From the NCBI GenBank assembly GCA_900472395.1, contig UCHV01000013.1, positions 35,158-99,157 on the forward strand: a DNA stretch of 64,000 nucleotides, read 5' to 3'. A program made the position numbers and the translations under genes. This document shows positions 18,054 through 29,821 of the stretch, in pieces. Positions within the stretch are counted from its first letter, which is position 1. Each line of letters opens with the position of its first letter. A model generated the notes under the pieces. That model saw nothing but the letters and a program-made list of their open reading frames with translations. It did no database searches and was not told the DNA's origin. Source of the DNA: Hyphomicrobiales bacterium. Its GTDB lineage: Bacteria; Pseudomonadota; Alphaproteobacteria; Rhizobiales; Rhizobiaceae.

Positions 18054-18991
18054 AGCTTTCTTCCGGCACCATTCGCCTGATCATTCCCGCCGCCTCTCTC
18101 GCACTTCTGCTCGCTGCCGTCTTCTACATGCAGCCGCGGGCGATGAGCTATACCGGCCTCAACCTGCTGTTCAATTTGGCTATCCCGATTGCACTCGCGA
18201 CCATCGCGCAGATGCTGATCATGTCCATCAACGACCTCGACCTGTCGATGGGTACATTCGTCAGTTTTTGCGCCTGTGTTGCTGCAACCGTTTTGCAGAC
18301 CTCGCCGCTTCTCGGAGCGCTGATCTTCATCGGCGCAATCGCCGTTTATGCCGGCATGGGCATGCTCATCCATGTGCGCGACCTTCCATCCATCGTCGTC
18401 ACGCTCGGCATGAGTTTCGTCTGGGGCGGCCTTGCCGTTCTGCTGCTGCCCTCGCCCGGCGGCACCGCCCCCACGTGGGCGCGTGCGATCATGACCGCCA
18501 AACCACCGCTCGTGCCGATGGCGATCATTGCCAGCATCCTGATCGCCGCTGTCACCCATTACATCGTCATGCGCTCCTCCTTCGGCGTCCTGATGCGCGG
18601 CACCGGCGGCAATGACCGCTCGGTGGAACGCGCCGGCTGGTCGGTGATCGGCATCCGCGCCGCCACTTATGCGCTGGCGGGCCTGTTCGCCATTTTTGCC
18701 GGCATCGCGCTGGTGGGCCTCACCACATCCGCCGATGCCAATATCGCATTGCGCTATACGCTCCTGTCGATTGCCGGCGTCATTCTCGGCGGCGGTGAAT
18801 TCGTCGGCGGCAAGGTGTCTCCGATCGGTGCCGTCATCGGCGCGCTGACTTTGACGCTTGCCGGCTCCTTCCTGTCCTTCATGCGCATCTCACCCGACTG
18901 GCAGATCGGCGCGCAGGGCGCCATCCTGATCGTGGTACTGGCGCTGCGCCTTGCCCTCAACCGGTTGGAGAAGCGGGAGAAACATCAATGA
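18050..18991 (+). CDS. Sugar ABC transporter permease (RbsC-like)
   Basis: 313 residues, hydrophobic throughout with about eight to ten membrane segments. The family motif region ([13 protein letters not shown] and, near the end, [20 protein letters not shown]) identifies a BPD_transp_2 permease. Overlaps ATPase upstream and second permease downstream, each by ATGA, which indicates tight co-translation. Confidence 0.85.
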   Translation: MKLSSGTIRLIIPAASLALLLAAVFYMQPRAMSYTGLNLLFNLAIPIALATIAQMLIMSINDLDLSMGTFVSFCACVAATVLQTSPLLGALIFIGAIAVYAGMGMLIHVRDLPSIVVTLGMSFVWGGLAVLLLPSPGGTAPTWARAIMTAKPPLVPMAIIASILIAAVTHYIVMRSSFGVLMRGTGGNDRSVERAGWSVIGIRAATYALAGLFAIFAGIALVGLTTSADANIALRYTLLSIAGVILGGGEFVGGKVSPIGAVIGALTLTLAGSFLSFMRISPDWQIGAQGAILIVVLALRLALNRLEKREKHQ

Positions 18992-19935
18992 CCCTGCAAA
19001 AATTCCTCACAGAAAAACCGTGGATCTGGTCATTTGTCGCCAGCATCATTGTCTGGATTACCACCGTCCTTTTCACCGGCGGCGCCAGTTCCCTCGGCCT
19101 GTCGCAGGCAGCACTGACATTTGCCGCCTTTTCGGTGATCGTCGGCATCGGCCAGATGTTCGTCATCACGCTCGGGCCGGGCAATATCGACCTCTCGGTC
19201 CCCGCCACCATGACGCTGTCCGGCACGCTTGCGCTCAAGCTGATGGATGTGCAGGACGGCATGATCCTTTTCGGCCTCTTTGCCTCCATAGGGATCGGCC
19301 TGATCATCGGGCTCGGCAATTACATCCTCATCAAGCTTCTCCGCATTCCACCGATCATCGCCACGCTGTCGATGAGTTTCATCGTCCAGTCCGTGGCGAT
19401 CTGGAGCAATCGCGGCCTGCGCATCAAACCTCCGGAAACGCTCGCCGGTTTTGCCACATCGGGTCTGTTCGGCATTCCCAACATCGCGCTCGTGGCGCTG
19501 GTACTGTCCGTGATCGCCTGGGTGCTATTGGAAAAATCGATCTATGGCCGATGGATTTCGGCGATCGGCCAGAGCCGCTTCGCCGCCCGCATGGCCGGCA
19601 TTCCGGTCGATGGAGCACGGCTTGTCACCTACATGCTCTGCGCCGTGTTGGCCTCCGTCTGCGGCTATCTCCTCGCAAGCTTTTCCGGCGGCGCAGCGCT
19701 CAACATGGGCTCTGAATATCTTCTGATGTCGATTGCCGTGGTGGTGGTCGGCGGCACCGCAGTTGCCGGCGGCAATTCCAACATTCCCGGCATCTGGGGC
19801 GCATCGCTGTTCATGTTCCTCGTGGTGTCCATGCTCAACACCTACGGGTTTGGCGCCGGGTTCCGGCTCATACTCACCGGTTTCATCATCATCGCCGTCA
19901 TTCTGCTTGCCGGCGGCCATAAATCGCACCGCTGA
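18988..19935 (+). CDS. Second sugar ABC transporter permease (RbsC-like)
   Basis: 315 residues, polytopic, BPD_transp_2 type (GPGNIDLSVPATMTLSGTLA, IAVVVVGGTAVAGGNSNIPG). With the preceding permease it should form a heterodimeric channel; most ribose-type systems use one permease twice, but split pairs are common in rhizobia. Starts with ATGA overlap. Confidence 0.85.
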   Translation: MTLQKFLTEKPWIWSFVASIIVWITTVLFTGGASSLGLSQAALTFAAFSVIVGIGQMFVITLGPGNIDLSVPATMTLSGTLALKLMDVQDGMILFGLFASIGIGLIIGLGNYILIKLLRIPPIIATLSMSFIVQSVAIWSNRGLRIKPPETLAGFATSGLFGIPNIALVALVLSVIAWVLLEKSIYGRWISAIGQSRFAARMAGIPVDGARLVTYMLCAVLASVCGYLLASFSGGAALNMGSEYLLMSIAVVVVGGTAVAGGNSNIPGIWGASLFMFLVVSMLNTYGFGAGFRLILTGFIIIAVILLAGGHKSHR

Positions 19936-19971
19936 CCACCCGTTTCGAACATATCAATTGGATACAATACA

Positions 19972-20889
19972 ATGTCGCAGTCCACTTCCATCTACGAGAT
20001 CCACGACGACCGTTTCCGCCACTTGATCGTGGGAACCTCCGATCTGGAGGAGCTATATTCGGATTGCCGCTGGGCCGAAGGCCCGGTCTGGTTTTCCGAT
20101 CTCGGCTGCCTGATCTTCAGCGACATTCCGAACCAGCGCATGTTACGATGGACGGAAGGAAGCGGCATCTCCACTTATCGCTCCCCCTCAAACTTTGCCA
20201 ACGGCAATACGCGCGACCGCCAGGGACGGCTTGTCACTTGCGAACACGGCAGCCGGCGGGTCACCCGCACCGAAATCGACGGTTCCATCACCGTGCTGGC
20301 CGCTAGCTATCAGGGCAAGCCGCTGAACTCTCCCAACGACGTGGTCGTCAGATCCGATGGCAGCGTGTGGTTTACCGATCCGACCTATGGCATAAAGTCC
20401 GACTATGAAGGCTATCGCGCCGAACCGGAACAGCCAACCCGCAACGTCTATCGGCTTGATCCGGCAAACGGAAAACTCGATGCCGTAATCACAGATTTCG
20501 GACAGCCCAACGGACTTGCTTTTTCACCCGACGAAAAGACGCTCTATGTTGCGGACTCGTCCTCCAGCCACGACACACGTGCCCCGCGCCATATCCGCGC
20601 GTTTGATGTAGCTGAAGACGGCCATGTCAGCGACAGCCGCGTGTTCTGCGAACTCGCTAACGGCCTGCCGGACGGTTTCCGCCTTGATATCCATGGCAAT
20701 CTATGGACCAGCGCGGGCGATGGCGTGCATTGTTTCGGGCCGGATGGAAAACTGATTGGGAAAGTCCTTATCCCCCAGACGGTCGCCAATCTCACCTTCG
20801 GCGGGCCGCGCAAAAACCGACTGTTCATCACGGCAACCCGGTCTCTTTATGCCGTCTATACTGCGACCAACGGCAGTGCTCTCGGATAG
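19972..20889 (+). CDS. SMP-30/gluconolactonase family protein
   Basis: 305 residues, no signal peptide. Six-bladed propeller features: metal-binding Glu in the CRWAEGPVWF segment, GKPLNSPNDVVVRSDGSVWF (Asn and Asp ligands), PNGLAFSPDEKTLYVADS, and LPDGFRLDIHGNLWTSAGDG. Enzymes of this family hydrolyse aldonolactones in oxidative sugar pathways. Its place at the end of the transporter operon suggests that the imported sugar is oxidised at C1 to a lactone, though the dehydrogenase is not in the window. Confidence 0.85.
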   Translation: MSQSTSIYEIHDDRFRHLIVGTSDLEELYSDCRWAEGPVWFSDLGCLIFSDIPNQRMLRWTEGSGISTYRSPSNFANGNTRDRQGRLVTCEHGSRRVTRTEIDGSITVLAASYQGKPLNSPNDVVVRSDGSVWFTDPTYGIKSDYEGYRAEPEQPTRNVYRLDPANGKLDAVITDFGQPNGLAFSPDEKTLYVADSSSSHDTRAPRHIRAFDVAEDGHVSDSRVFCELANGLPDGFRLDIHGNLWTSAGDGVHCFGPDGKLIGKVLIPQTVANLTFGGPRKNRLFITATRSLYAVYTATNGSALG

Positions 20890-21167
20890 ATGCTACGCGG
20901 CCAGCAGCCTGCCGAACAGACCCAGACGTTCTTTTCGCGTGCTATGGATCGAACCGAAGTCTCGCAGCGTAAGGGGTTGCGCGATAATAAATCAATCTCT
21001 GCCGTGGCAGCAGCGGTGCGTCCATCAGCCTTGGCAAGTTCCCTGGTGGATACTTGACCGTCCGCTATTCGTGCGAAAGAGACTTTCGTCAACACGCTGC
21101 AGTTATCCGGATCCAAGGCGAATGTGGTCCCCCGGACCCGGTGATTTACATCGCTGCAGAATTTTTC

Positions 21168-21752
21168 CTACCCGCGTAGCAGTCGCTCCCGCAGCCAAGA
21201 ATTCTCGGCTCGTAGCCTTGCAACAAGCCGACGTTTCAGCTGTCGATTTTCTTCCTCTAGCTGAAGGAGGTCGCTAAGCTCGTCCGTCACATGGGTCGGC
21301 AATACAGGTTTCGGAGAGCGTAGTATTTTCTTCGTGGATTGCTGGCTTTTGCCAGAAATTTTCCGCGGAGATACCAGAGACTCGGTTTTGGACTTGGTTG
21401 GCTGAGCAGGTAGCGACTTGTTCAGTTCTTCTGTCTCCGCCGATGGCTTCAGCTCACTAACCAACCGTGGAGCAAAGGCATCGCCTTGAGCATGTCGATC
21501 AATACGAACGGCGTTGTCTTTTACGCCCGACCGCGCCGAAATATCGGCTGGCGTTGCAGTGGCCTGCGGCCGTGAGACCAGATTTGCGCCCGAACCTTCA
21601 GCATCGGATCGTTCTGCGGGAAGAACAGTCTCGACATCCCGAGCAACGGACTTGAGATCCAGATTGCCCCAGATCGAGCTTGGTTGTTTGACCGCAAAAT
21701 TCCGGCGGCCGTACTTGTATTCGATTACAAAACTGCGTTGAGGTTTTTTCAT
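21168..21752 (-). CDS. SyrB-like protein with C-terminal coiled coil
   Basis: 194 residues. The N-terminus (MKKPQRSFVIEYKYGRR, SSIWGNLDLKSVARDVE) and a C-terminal leucine-rich coiled coil (LSDLLQLEEENRQLKRRLVA, then LRAENSWLRERLL) recall the rhizobial SyrB/SyrB-like proteins, which are annotated as regulators of symbiosis genes in Sinorhizobium and are common near mobile DNA. The middle is low-complexity and basic. DNA binding is plausible but no defined domain is seen. Confidence 0.55.
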   Translation of the reverse strand: MKKPQRSFVIEYKYGRRNFAVKQPSSIWGNLDLKSVARDVETVLPAERSDAEGSGANLVSRPQATATPADISARSGVKDNAVRIDRHAQGDAFAPRLVSELKPSAETEELNKSLPAQPTKSKTESLVSPRKISGKSQQSTKKILRSPKPVLPTHVTDELSDLLQLEEENRQLKRRLVARLRAENSWLRERLLRG

Positions 21753-21869
21753 AAGAGAACTGGCAAGCTTATGGATAGAGAAAGACGGATCGCGTACGGC
21801 GTATCTTCCACCTATATACCATCTTGCCGGTTTCCACTAGATCACACCATTGTCTGCAGGTCGCGGCCG

Positions 21870-22514
21870 ATGGGCAACAGAACAGGCACGCAAGGACGAC
21901 CGCTCTTGAAGACAGATCTTCCGATGATCCTGACCGCGCGCATTGCTGAGGAGGACCTTCAACCGTTCGATCAACTCCGCAGCATGCACTTCCCACCCGA
22001 CAGGAACCATTTGCATGCCCATCTAACGATGTTTCATCGGCTGCCCGGCGAATGCCGAACGGAGATTGAGGAACGCCTCTCCGCAATTACGGCCGACTTC
22101 GGCACGATTGTCGCCGACGTCAGCGGGCTTCGCCATCTCGGCGCAGGCGTTGCATTCACGATAATCAGCGCTGAATTGCAGGATATTCGGTCAAGACTGA
22201 AAGCTCAGTTTGCCAAATGGCTTGGCCCCCAAGACGGACAGAAATGGCAACCGCATATCACAGTCCAAAATAAGGTGTCGAAGGCAAAAGCGGACGCGCT
22301 CTACCGCAATCTGGGTGAAGGCTTCAAGAACCATACCATCAATATCCCCGGCGTCACGCTTTGGCGATATCTAGGCGGCCCCTGGAATCAGATCGAAAAT
22401 TTCAATTTCGCAGTAGGAAACAGTCACAACAAGATGCCGAAAAAGCCCCTCTTCGATTTTCATACAGAAGAAAGCGGCGACCCTCGCTCAGAGAAAAGAA
22501 TGGCGAAGGAATAG
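21870..22514 (+). CDS. 2H phosphoesterase (2'-5' RNA ligase superfamily)
   Basis: 214 residues if ATG at 21870 is used; ATG at 21924 would give 196. Two HxT/S motifs define the 2H fold: HAHLTMFHRL in the first half and WQPHITVQNK in the second. Such enzymes open or close 2'-5' or cyclic phosphodiester bonds in RNA fragments or nucleotides. No other RNA-processing gene is next to it, so the role is open. The long N-terminal extension of the frame (from 21684) overlaps the divergent SyrB-like gene and is not conserved-looking. Confidence 0.75.
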   Translation: MGNRTGTQGRPLLKTDLPMILTARIAEEDLQPFDQLRSMHFPPDRNHLHAHLTMFHRLPGECRTEIEERLSAITADFGTIVADVSGLRHLGAGVAFTIISAELQDIRSRLKAQFAKWLGPQDGQKWQPHITVQNKVSKAKADALYRNLGEGFKNHTINIPGVTLWRYLGGPWNQIENFNFAVGNSHNKMPKKPLFDFHTEESGDPRSEKRMAKE

Positions 22515-22789
22515 TCAGTTGTATTCGCAGACCGGATTCAGGCGGAACCGAATCGTAATGTGACCAACATGCGAAAGCATAATTTGCGCACTCAAAGCGC
22601 TGGTACGGATCATACATCGATGCCTTGTGCCAGATAGCACGTTTGCAGGACCTGCTGGCGTGCTACCGCCTGACCGCTCAACCACTCCGTGCGCGTGAAG
22701 GGGCGAACGCGATCGGCGCTGACTAACGCGATCAGCCATACCGATGGAAGCATGCAGCTGCTGCTCTGTTTCAATCTCCAGGAAATAAA

Positions 22790-22945
22790 CGAAAAAGCCT
22801 GCCGCGGGAGGAGATGCGGCAGGCCTTTCGAATACCATGAACAGCAACTGGGAGGATTGCTGCTGTTCAATCAGGCTCCCCTTGGGAGGAGGAGTGGGGC
22901 GCCTGAGACCGAAGCTCTGTGGGAGGAGGTACATCGCTTCGTTGG
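22790..22945 (-). ncRNA. Cuckoo/alpha-r14-like small RNA with four anti-Shine-Dalgarno loops
   Basis: Read on the minus strand, four successive hairpins each expose a CU-rich loop complementary to the Shine-Dalgarno sequence. H1 (22941-22910): CGAAGC-GA-TGT / ACA-GA-GCTTCG around ACCTCCTCCC. H2 (22906-22871): TCAGGC and CCCC pair with GGGG and GCCTGA around ACTCCTCCTCCCAA. H3 (22868-22839): GAACAGCA / TGCTGTTC around a loop with TCCTCCC. H4 (22824-22797): GCCTGCCGC / GCGGCAGGC around ATCTCCTCCC, followed by TTTTT, is the terminator. A possible -10 box TATAAC lies at 22956-22951, which would put the 5' end near 22945 and the RNA at about 155 bases. Alphaproteobacterial sRNAs with CCUCCUCCC loops are known (alpha-r14, CcsR/cuckoo RNAs); membership is inferred. 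Confidence 0.75.
22797..22824 (-). terminator. Intrinsic terminator of the small RNA
   Basis: Perfect 9-bp GC-rich stem with 10-base loop, then five T on the minus strand (22796-22792). On the plus strand only CTTT follows, so the minus direction is favoured. Confidence 0.8.
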
Positions 22946-23034
22946 GATCGGTTATACACTGCCGATAAAACCGGGTTAGTGGTCCAACCGCAGCCCAGCC
23001 ATGCGTGGGAAGCAAACCATCAATAGAGAGAGGA

Positions 23035-23234
23035 CTGGTTGATCGCAGCCAGAAGAGGACGGCTGCCGCCGAAGCGAGAGCTGCGAAGAGGACTACCGGA
23101 CATAGGTCGTTCCCCATGGTCCCGTGGCGCAAACCCGTGAGGCAACCAAAAGTAATCTCTATGTGGTTTCGGCGTGCGTATTGGCGCTTGTCGTATTTGA
23201 CCGGCACTAAACCGAGTTTGCACGGGTTAATTCC
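23035..23234 (-). pseudogene. IS5-type transposase C-terminal remnant
   Basis: The minus-strand translation has VPVKYDKRQYARRNHIEITF then GCLTGLRHGTMGNDLCPVVL and ASAAAVLFWL. This is the end of IS5-group transposases, where the YxxRNxIE motif carries the catalytic Glu of the DDE triad and is followed by a hydrophobic AAAVIFWL-like tail. Nothing of the N-terminal two thirds is present and no ends were found. It lies directly upstream of the small RNA. Confidence 0.65.
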
Positions 23235-23249
23235 CCTCTGCTGCACGGT

Positions 23250-23756
23250 TTATCTGAGCGAGTAGGCGGATCCTCCATCGTCAGCCTGCGTTCTTTGCGC
23301 CTCGCGCTAAACATCGAGTGCAGATGCCCCGCTCTAATAGCTCATCTGACAAGTGGTTATAAAGTAGCCACTTGTTGAACCATTCGAATCGGCGAGCCAC
23401 TCGTCCGCAGGGTAACAGACCCGGCGGACACTCCCGATACAGTCGCCGCGACCAACCCACCGAAGAACCTCGGCTCCGACCGAAACCGACTGGGACTTAT
23501 GCGTATATGTTAGCTATTTGCGAGACTGTCCGCATACCTTTAAGATGAATGCCTAGGCGTTAAGCGCACGTCGATCAGTTGGCTTTCAATCCGCCGTGCG
23601 CCTTGCCGAGCGCACCCCATGCCACTAAACGACGCAGGGGGCGGCAAAGGAAATCCAAGTCAGCCATCAAGCTGGGCTTCATCAAATGAAAAATTCGCGG
23701 GCTGAGAAACCGAGACGGTGCTGCCCGATCACAGCACTTCCAGACGAACATGACGT
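23250..23756. other. Non-coding gap
   Basis: About 500 bases downstream of the catabolic operon (its last gene ends at 23757). No convincing terminator hairpin or gene was seen. Confidence 0.3.
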
Positions 23757-25939
<2,183 letters not shown>

Positions 25940-26002
25940 GTCCAGGTTCCCGGCAAGGTCAGGCTGGACCGGCGGCGAGTTCTCCGCCGGTCATGGTCCT
26001 GA

Positions 26003-27640
26003 TTAGTTTTTCGACGCGTAGTCGAAATCCTGATCGCGCTTTGCAGCTGCCGGATCACGCTTGTCCGGCGCCCCATATCCGCCGCCACCCGGAAGCTGGA
26101 GGATCAGCCGGCGGCCGGCGGGCACATACTGACGGCCCTTGGTCTGGAGACGAGTACCGTCATCAAGCAGAACGGCACCGGCTGCACCATTCTCGCCACC
26201 GTCGCGACCCCGCGGCGGATGGTCGACACGATCGAACATGGCGTTGAAATGCATGTCGTGACCTTCGGTGGTGGATATCTCCACAACTTGGCCGAGGCCA
26301 CCACGGAACTTGCCGGCACCGCCTGAACCGTCGCGCAACTCCTTGCGCCAGAATATGACCGGCCCGACGTGCTCCGTCGCCTCGATCGACATGGAATGCA
26401 CGCCGCTCGGAAACGCCGTGGCGCTGAGGCCGTCGAGCGTGGAGCGCGCACCGGCACCGCCGCTGTTGAACAGAAGGACTTCGGCGCGCTGGCCGCCATC
26501 GGCCGGCGCCTTGTCGCCCGGAAGCGGACGAACGCTGACATGCAAGTTCCACAGCGCGCCCGCGCCTTCGGCGGGAACCTTGCCCGGCAGCATCTTGTGC
26601 ACCGCGCCAAGCACCGCATCGGGAACGAGGTGGCCAAGCACGTGGCGTACGGAAACCGGAGCCGGATGCTGGGCATTGAGAATGCAATCCTTGGGCGCCA
26701 CAACGCGGAACGGCAAAAGTGAGTAGTGGTTATTTGGAATATCCGGTGCGATCGCGACCTTCATGCCATAGCAGGCGTAAGCAGCAGAATAGATGATTGG
26801 GCAATTGATACCCTTCGGGCTCGGCGGTGAGGTGCCATCGAAATCGGCGAGGATATGATCGCCTTCCACATCGAGGCGCACCACGATATCGATCGGCGAA
26901 CCGTAACCGTCGACACGCATCGTATTGGAATAGGAGCCCTTCGGCAGCGCGGCAATGCGCTCGATCGTGGCGTCATAGCTGCGCTTGAAGATGAATTGGC
27001 CCAGTGTTTCCAGGTCGTCGAGACGGAATTCCTCCATCATGTCCATCAGGCGGCGATGGCCGATCTCGTTGCAGGCTGCCAGCGAATAGACATCGCCCAC
27101 CACCTGATGGCTTTCACGAACGTTGTTATGCAGGATGTGGACGAGATCCTTGTTGACCTTGCCACGCTCGGCAAATTTCATGATCGGAACAAAGATACCT
27201 TCTTCATAAACTTCATTGGCATCCGGACCAAAACCGCGACCGCCGACATCCACTACGTGTGCCGTGCAGGCAAAATAGCCAACCAAAGCGCCGTTTCGGA
27301 AACTCGGAGAGACGACTGTGAAGTCATGCAGATGGCCGGTCCCCTTCCATGGATCGTTGGTGATGTAAACGTCACCCTCAAAGATGTTTTCAGGACCGAT
27401 ATCGCGAACGAAGTGGCCAACGGCCTCGGCCATGGCGTTAACGTGACCCGGTGTACCGGTAACCGCCTGAGCGATCATCAGACCGCCGCGATTGAAGACA
27501 CCTGCGGAAAGGTCGCCTGACTCACGTACGCTGGTTGAAAAGGCCGTGCGGATAAGGGTGACGGCCTGCTCTTCAACAACGGAGATCAGACGATTCCACA
27601 TGATCTGCATCTGGACATCGGAAAGTGCACTGGTTTTCAT
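26003..27640 (-). CDS. hyuB: Hydantoinase B/oxoprolinase family subunit
   Basis: 545 residues from ATG at 27640, which follows GGAGG; the longer frame to 27658 is not needed. Family features: DVQMQIMWNRLISVVEEQA at the start, NDPWKGTGHLHDFTVVSPSF, and GGGGYGAPDKRDP near the end. It is the beta subunit of ATP-dependent enzymes that open 5-oxoproline, hydantoin or related lactam rings. The alpha subunit is the preceding gene, 14 bases away. Confidence 0.85.
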   Translation of the reverse strand: MKTSALSDVQMQIMWNRLISVVEEQAVTLIRTAFSTSVRESGDLSAGVFNRGGLMIAQAVTGTPGHVNAMAEAVGHFVRDIGPENIFEGDVYITNDPWKGTGHLHDFTVVSPSFRNGALVGYFACTAHVVDVGGRGFGPDANEVYEEGIFVPIMKFAERGKVNKDLVHILHNNVRESHQVVGDVYSLAACNEIGHRRLMDMMEEFRLDDLETLGQFIFKRSYDATIERIAALPKGSYSNTMRVDGYGSPIDIVVRLDVEGDHILADFDGTSPPSPKGINCPIIYSAAYACYGMKVAIAPDIPNNHYSLLPFRVVAPKDCILNAQHPAPVSVRHVLGHLVPDAVLGAVHKMLPGKVPAEGAGALWNLHVSVRPLPGDKAPADGGQRAEVLLFNSGGAGARSTLDGLSATAFPSGVHSMSIEATEHVGPVIFWRKELRDGSGGAGKFRGGLGQVVEISTTEGHDMHFNAMFDRVDHPPRGRDGGENGAAGAVLLDDGTRLQTKGRQYVPAGRRLILQLPGGGGYGAPDKRDPAAAKRDQDFDYASKN

Positions 27641-27654
27641 GTCAAATCCTCCGT

Positions 27655-29745
27655 TCAAGCGTTTTGCTTGACGCGTACGAGCAGGCAGCCGTCGGCCTGC
27701 ATGATCACTTCTCGGCTTGCCGTGATGATGGTCGAGGTCTCGCGTTCGGTGATGACGGCGGGACCGGAAACGAAATCGCCGGGCTTCATGTCGGCACGCG
27801 CGACGACCGATGCCATCTGGAAGTCGCCCTCCTGAACGTCGAAGATTCGGCGTGTTCCACGAACCTTTGCGTCACCCGATTTCGCCGTGCTGCCGATCCG
27901 CTCGGGCGGTGCGACTTTCGACGTGGCACGCAGCGACCAGCTGACGATTTCCACGTCCAGACCGTCGATGACGCGTCCGAAGAAGTGTTCGTATTGCTCG
28001 TCGAACAGGTTGCGGAACAGCTCGCCATCGGCATCGACGTAGTCGCGCACGTCGATGGTGACCGGCACTTCCCAGCCCTGGCCAACGTAACGCATGTAAG
28101 CCGTGCATTCGAGGTCGGGATCGGCTTCCGGCGACCCCGAACGCACGAAAGAGATGGCCTCTGCGCTGAGTTCTGCGATGGTCTGATTGATGGCGTCAGC
28201 ATCGAAACGGCTGAGGCGGCTATAGGCGCTGCGCACGCTTTCAAAACCAAAGGGAGCGCGCAGGAAGCCGATAGCCGACCCGACGCCCGCACCCGGCGGG
28301 ATCAGAAGTTCGGCCATGCCGAGCTTTTCGCAAAGGCGGCTGGCGTGAATGGGCGCCGCGCCGCCGAAGGCGATCATGGTGAACTCGGACAGTTCCTTGC
28401 CGTTTTCCACCGCGTGCATGCGGGCGGCATTGCTCATGTTCTCGTCCACCACTTCGCTGAGGCCGTAAGCGGCCGTCGCGATATCCGTCTCAAGCTTCGA
28501 AGCGAGATTCGCATCCACGGCCTTGTCGGATGCCAGGCGGTCGAGTTTCATCGCACCGCCTGCGAATTCATCCGGGTCTAGACGGCCGAGAATAAGATCG
28601 GCATCCGTGACAGTCGGGTTCGCGCCGCCGCGACCATAGCAGGCAGGGCCGGGCTCCGAACCCGCACTGTGGGGCCCAACGCGGATCTGGCGCATGCTGT
28701 CGATCGTGGCGATCGAACCACCGCCGGCGCCGATCTCGACCATTTCGATCACCGGAATGGAGATCGGCATGCCGCTGCCCTTCTTGAAGCGCCAGGTGCG
28801 CGCGACTTCAAAGGTCTTCGACGTCTTTGGTGTCTGCTTTTCGATCAGGCAAATTTTTGCGGTCGTGCCACCCATGTCGTAGGAAAGGACCTGATCCAGG
28901 CCATAGCTGCTGGCGATATGGGCCGCGAAAATGGCACCGCCGGCAGGGCCGGATTCCAGCAGGCGAACCGGGAATTCGATGGCGCTTTCGACGCTGATGA
29001 TGCCGCCCCCCGAATGAATCATGAAGACCGGGCAACGGGTCCCCTCTTCAGTCAGGCGACCGACTAGGCGATTAAGATACGAGGCCATCAGCGGTTTGAC
29101 GAAAGCATTGGCGCAGACAGTGTTGAAGCGCTGGAATTCGCGCATCTGCGGTGACACTTCCGACGAGATCGACACGGAGATGTCGGCCTTCTTCGCAAGG
29201 AGCCGGTCGCGAACAACCTTTTCATGCGCAGCATTGAGATAGGAATGGATGAAGCCGATGGCGACGCTGTCATAACCCGCAGCGATGATCCTGTCGCAAA
29301 GCGCATCGACTTCATCGAGATCCAGCGCCTTCAGCACGGAACCGTCTGCACCGATACGTTCATCGAGCACGAAACGTTCGTTGCGCGGCACGAGCGGCGC
29401 CGGCAGCACGATATCGAGATCGTACTGCTCGAAACGGCTTTCTGTGCGCATCTCGATAACGTCGCGAAACCCCTTGGTGGTGATAAAGGCGGTACGGGCA
29501 CCGCGCCGTTCGATCAAAGCATTGGTGGCGAGTGTCGTGCCGTGAATGATCGTGTCGATCTGCGAAAGTTCGACGCCCGCGACCTGCGCCACCTCACGGA
29601 TACCCTTGACGATTGCGTTTTCGGGATAGGAATAATCGGTCAGCACTTTGATCGAATGGAGCGTGATGCCTACCTCCATCGCAACGTCGGTGAAGGTGCC
29701 ACCGATATCGACACCGACCCTGATCTGCTTGCCATCTTTCGCCAT
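27655..29745 (-). CDS. hyuA: Hydantoinase A/oxoprolinase family subunit
   Basis: 696 residues from ATG at 29745. The N-terminus has the ASKHA-type phosphate motif GVDIGGTFTDVA and the central LSYDMGGTTAKICLI, the two ATP-binding elements of this family; IIHGTTLATNALIERRGA is the conserved HydAN motif. It works with the HyuB subunit to cleave a cyclic amide with ATP. Which ring (hydantoin, 5-oxoproline, N-methylhydantoin, caprolactam-like) cannot be told from sequence. Confidence 0.85.
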   Translation of the reverse strand: MAKDGKQIRVGVDIGGTFTDVAMEVGITLHSIKVLTDYSYPENAIVKGIREVAQVAGVELSQIDTIIHGTTLATNALIERRGARTAFITTKGFRDVIEMRTESRFEQYDLDIVLPAPLVPRNERFVLDERIGADGSVLKALDLDEVDALCDRIIAAGYDSVAIGFIHSYLNAAHEKVVRDRLLAKKADISVSISSEVSPQMREFQRFNTVCANAFVKPLMASYLNRLVGRLTEEGTRCPVFMIHSGGGIISVESAIEFPVRLLESGPAGGAIFAAHIASSYGLDQVLSYDMGGTTAKICLIEKQTPKTSKTFEVARTWRFKKGSGMPISIPVIEMVEIGAGGGSIATIDSMRQIRVGPHSAGSEPGPACYGRGGANPTVTDADLILGRLDPDEFAGGAMKLDRLASDKAVDANLASKLETDIATAAYGLSEVVDENMSNAARMHAVENGKELSEFTMIAFGGAAPIHASRLCEKLGMAELLIPPGAGVGSAIGFLRAPFGFESVRSAYSRLSRFDADAINQTIAELSAEAISFVRSGSPEADPDLECTAYMRYVGQGWEVPVTIDVRDYVDADGELFRNLFDEQYEHFFGRVIDGLDVEIVSWSLRATSKVAPPERIGSTAKSGDAKVRGTRRIFDVQEGDFQMASVVARADMKPGDFVSGPAVITERETSTIITASREVIMQADGCLLVRVKQNA

Positions 29746-29821
29746 TGTCTGTCTCATGCTCCATAAGCGAGCTTTCGTTGTCCCTTGCCCGAAGTTCGAA
29801 TTTCGGCATGGCAAGGCCTGT

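Noticed and set aside
22515..23246. 243-residue minus-strand reading frame
   Set aside because: It runs through the four RNA hairpins and the IS5 relic; only the relic part has protein-like conservation, and there is no ribosome site.
27625..28581. 318-residue plus-strand frame inside hyuA
   Set aside because: Antisense shadow of a well-supported gene caused by high-GC codon use.
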